NCBI GenBank assembly: GCA_000437555.1
Contig: FR901017.1
Coordinates: 5,226-11,827, forward strand
Direction of reading: 5' to 3'
Length of the DNA: 6,602 nt
Source of the DNA: Acidaminococcus sp. CAG:917
Lineage (GTDB): Bacteria > Bacillota > Clostridia > Christensenellales > CAG-917
Positions 5,701 through 6,602 of this stretch are shown piece after piece (the stretch's first letter is position 1; each line of letters starts with the position of its first letter). Made by a program: the position numbers and the translations under genes. Under the pieces are notes generated by a model. That model was not told where the DNA came from and did no database searches. It saw only the letters and a program-made list of their open reading frames with translations.

Positions 5701-5964
5701 TTATAGCTTATATTTATCCAGCGCCGCATTTAACTTATCCAGTGCGGAAAGGTCTCCTTTTGCCACGCTGTCCTTCACACAGTTTTCAATATGATTTTTT
5801 AGTATCGTTTTGCTGAGGCTCTTTATCGACGCCTCTATCGCCGAAAGCTGAACTAAAATATCGGGGCAGTCCTTTCCGTCGGCAATCATCTGCCTTACAC
5901 CCTTTATATGCCCCTCTATCGTTGCCAAGCGGTTATCCGCCTCTTTTCTTACCTGAACTATCAT
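5701..5964 (-). CDS. csoR: CsoR-family copper-sensing transcriptional repressor
   Basis: An 87-residue all-helical repressor of the CsoR/RcnR (DUF156) family. In characterised CsoR proteins, Cu(I) bound across the dimer releases the operator and derepresses copper export. The Cu(I) ligand set is complete: Cys33, His58 and Cys62, with spacings of 25 and 4 residues exactly as in characterised CsoR (C36-H61-C65). Family-typical segments are NRLATIEGHIKGVRQMI (11-27) and DILVQLSAIEASIKSL (35-50). The second sensor Cys points to a Cu(I) sensor over RcnR (Ni/Co) or FrmR (formaldehyde); a persulfide sensor (CstR-like) is less likely because the His is kept. The start is ATG at 5964 with AAAGGAG six bases upstream. 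It is the first gene of the operon with the P1B ATPase and is probably autoregulated through the GC-rich palindrome at 6112-6137. The actual metal has to be inferred. Confidence 0.93.
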   Translation of the reverse strand: MIVQVRKEADNRLATIEGHIKGVRQMIADGKDCPDILVQLSAIEASIKSLSKTILKNHIENCVKDSVAKGDLSALDKLNAALDKYKL

Positions 5965-6142
5965 AACTTTCTCCTTTAAAATTATTATTTGCTTCGCAGA
6001 AAAAGATAAGTCTTAACCAAACGAATCTTCTTTCGACAATTTAAATGTTCGCCCTCCCCGACGTTGCTACGCCGATAGAAACAAACTTTTTTCGCTTAGC
6101 GTATATTTTTATACCCCTACCCCCGTGGGGGTGGGATAGCTT
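5965..6142 (-). other. 5' leader of the csoR-ATPase transcript
   Basis: About 178 bases between the predicted transcript start (near 6142) and the csoR ATG. It holds the operator at its beginning and a small possible hairpin, CGGCGT/ACGTCG around AGCA (about 6059-6074, one G-U pair). No riboswitch class is recognised, and no ATG frame with a Shine-Dalgarno is seen in it. Its length is more than a simple repressor-controlled operon needs. Confidence 0.5.
6112..6137. promoter_or_regulatory. Candidate CsoR operator
   Basis: GC-rich inverted repeat in AT-rich DNA: ACCCCC-GT-GGGGGT (6119-6132) at the centre, with partly matching flanks ATACCCC on the left and GGGAT on the right. CsoR proteins typically bind pseudo-palindromes of the form TACCC...GGGTA. 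It lies just downstream of the operon promoter's -10 box, about +5 to +30 from the predicted start, where a bound repressor would block the polymerase. No other regulator gene is next to it. Confidence 0.8.
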
Positions 6143-6148
6143 AAAATA

Positions 6149-6177
6149 AATATATACCTCTAAAAGGAAATTGTCAA
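6149..6177 (-). promoter_or_regulatory. Promoter of the csoR-ATPase operon
   Basis: On the minus strand, perfect -35 box TTGACA (6177-6172), 17-base spacer, and -10 box TATATT (6154-6149). The predicted start is near 6142. A/T-rich DNA just upstream (6178-6220) could act as an UP element. Confidence 0.85.
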
Positions 6178-6430
6178 CAATTAAATATAAATTTTTAAAA
6201 ATTAGCCAAAGGAAACAAAAATTATCTTATCGTTAAAAAACATACATATCATTAAATGAAAAACAAATAAAACTTTTCTTGAACATTTATAACGCATCTT
6301 ACGTTCACTGCTAAAAAAATTTCTGATTAAATAAATCCCTTTCAGATTTTATTTAAATATATACCGTAGCATTTTACATCCGCTAAAATTCTTTCAATCA
6401 TGTTTTCCAGCTCCTGCCCTTATATCTTTA
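6178..6430. other. AT-rich noncoding region
   Basis: About 250 bases with no frame of gene-like length on either strand and no recognised RNA gene. The only coding signal is one very short minus-strand frame (6342-6401), listed separately. A weak A/T inverted pair ATTAAATAAA / TTTATTTAAAT lies around 6326-6358. Confidence 0.55.
6342..6401 (-). CDS. Possible 19-residue small ORF, unrecognised
   Basis: ATG at 6401 is preceded by AGGAG nine bases upstream and opens a 19-codon frame ending in TGA at 6342. The peptide (MIERILADVKCYGIYLNKI) has an amphipathic-looking first half and one Cys. The frame is closed upstream by a TAA shortly before the Shine-Dalgarno, so it is not obviously the tail of a longer gene. 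There is no promoter I can place with confidence. It may be a genuine small protein, a gene remnant, or chance; length alone cannot decide. Confidence 0.18.
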   Translation of the reverse strand: MIERILADVKCYGIYLNKI

Positions 6431-6433
6431 AAC

Positions 6434-6457
6434 TCCGAAAAAGCCTGCTTTTTCGGA
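6434..6457. repeat. 10-bp inverted repeat (hairpin)
   Basis: Perfect stem TCCGAAAAAG / CTTTTTCGGA (6434-6443 with 6448-6457) around the loop CCTG. There is no T-run on either side, so it is not a standard terminator. It is the first of a series of hairpins at the right end. Confidence 0.7.
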
Positions 6458-6461
6458 AAGA

Positions 6462-6524
6462 GGCAAAACCGACTAAAAGTAAAAGACGGCTAAAAGCCGC
6501 CAAATGCAAAAGTCGTGTTTTGCC
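6462..6524. repeat. 13-bp inverted repeat enclosing a second hairpin
   Basis: The outer arms GGCAAAACCGACT (6462-6474) and 6511-6524 pair over 13 bp with a single bulged T (6516). Inside is CGGCT/AGCCG (6487-6491 with 6495-6499). The nested arrangement suggests a folded RNA or a palindromic repeat element; no family is recognised. Confidence 0.65.
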
Positions 6525-6530
6525 GATATG

Positions 6531-6573
6531 GTGCGCCGTAACTTCGTTCGCTTCGCTCACTCCGTTGGCGCAC
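6531..6573. repeat. 7-bp GC-rich inverted repeat with a TTCG/CTTCG-rich loop
   Basis: Arms GTGCGCC (6531-6537) and GGCGCAC (6567-6573) extend by AAC/GTT (6540-6542 with 6564-6566) past a two-base bulge. The loop is a repetitive ACTTCGTTCGCTTCGCTCAC stretch. The composition differs sharply from the AT-rich DNA to its left. It looks like a REP-type interspersed element, but copy number cannot be judged from one window. Confidence 0.6.
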
Positions 6574-6579
6574 AAATGC

Positions 6580-6602
6580 AAAAAAAAATCCCTTTCGGGA
6601 TT
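6580..6602 (-). terminator. Intrinsic terminator for a gene entering from the right
   Basis: On the minus strand, stem AATCCC / GGGATT (6602-6597 with 6592-6587) with a GAAA tetraloop, followed by nine T (6588-6580). It faces left, so it should end a minus-strand gene that lies beyond the window. The right flank is cut off, so whether it also works on the plus strand cannot be seen. Confidence 0.75.

Noticed and set aside
5616..5729. ATPase start extended to ATG at 5729 or 5645
   Set aside because: Neither ATG has a Shine-Dalgarno and the first lies inside csoR. The ATG at 5615 has AGGAGG eight bases upstream.

Overview
The window looks like a chromosomal stretch from a low-GC Gram-positive bacterium, most likely an anaerobic, gut-type member of Bacillota/Clostridia. 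Intergenic DNA is very AT-rich, Shine-Dalgarno sites are strong (GGAGG type), promoters are near-consensus sigma-A, and the gene set (type II Cas9 with a streptococcal-like tracrRNA, CsoR, P1B ATPase, XRE-plus-membrane protein) fits that group. This is inference from gene content; no lineage marker is present.

Left end (1-1028): the first 295 codons of a Cas9 gene run leftward off the window edge. Its start codon lies only six bases from the -35 box of a divergent promoter that drives a ~102-nt tracrRNA on the plus strand. The RNA has an anti-repeat, the GTTAAAATAA lower-stem signature, a small stem-loop and a GTAA-loop terminator. This is the 5' end of a type II (probably II-A) CRISPR-Cas locus. 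No CRISPR array or other cas gene lies inside the window.

Middle (1029-3138): an AT-rich gap of about 540 bases carries one good promoter, then a small XRE-family helix-turn-helix protein with three C-terminal membrane segments (1568-2059, plus). It converges on a cytoplasmic glycerophosphodiester phosphodiesterase gene (2208-3023, minus), and the two share a bidirectional terminator. A second terminator (3100-3138) separates the phosphodiesterase promoter from the metal operon.

Right half (3213-6177): a two-gene metal-resistance operon on the minus strand. A consensus promoter with a CsoR-like GC-rich operator just downstream reads into csoR (Cu(I)-type Cys-His-Cys sensor) and then an 800-residue P1B-type ATPase. 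The expected logic is that metal-bound CsoR leaves the operator and the ATPase is made and exports the metal. The ATPase is unusual in two ways. A Cys-rich tail with three CPHC repeats replaces the usual HMA domains, and its last two membrane helices match neither the copper nor the zinc signature cleanly.

Right end (6178-6602): AT-rich DNA without a convincing gene, then a cluster of stem-loops and a terminator-like hairpin facing left, which probably ends a gene beyond the window.
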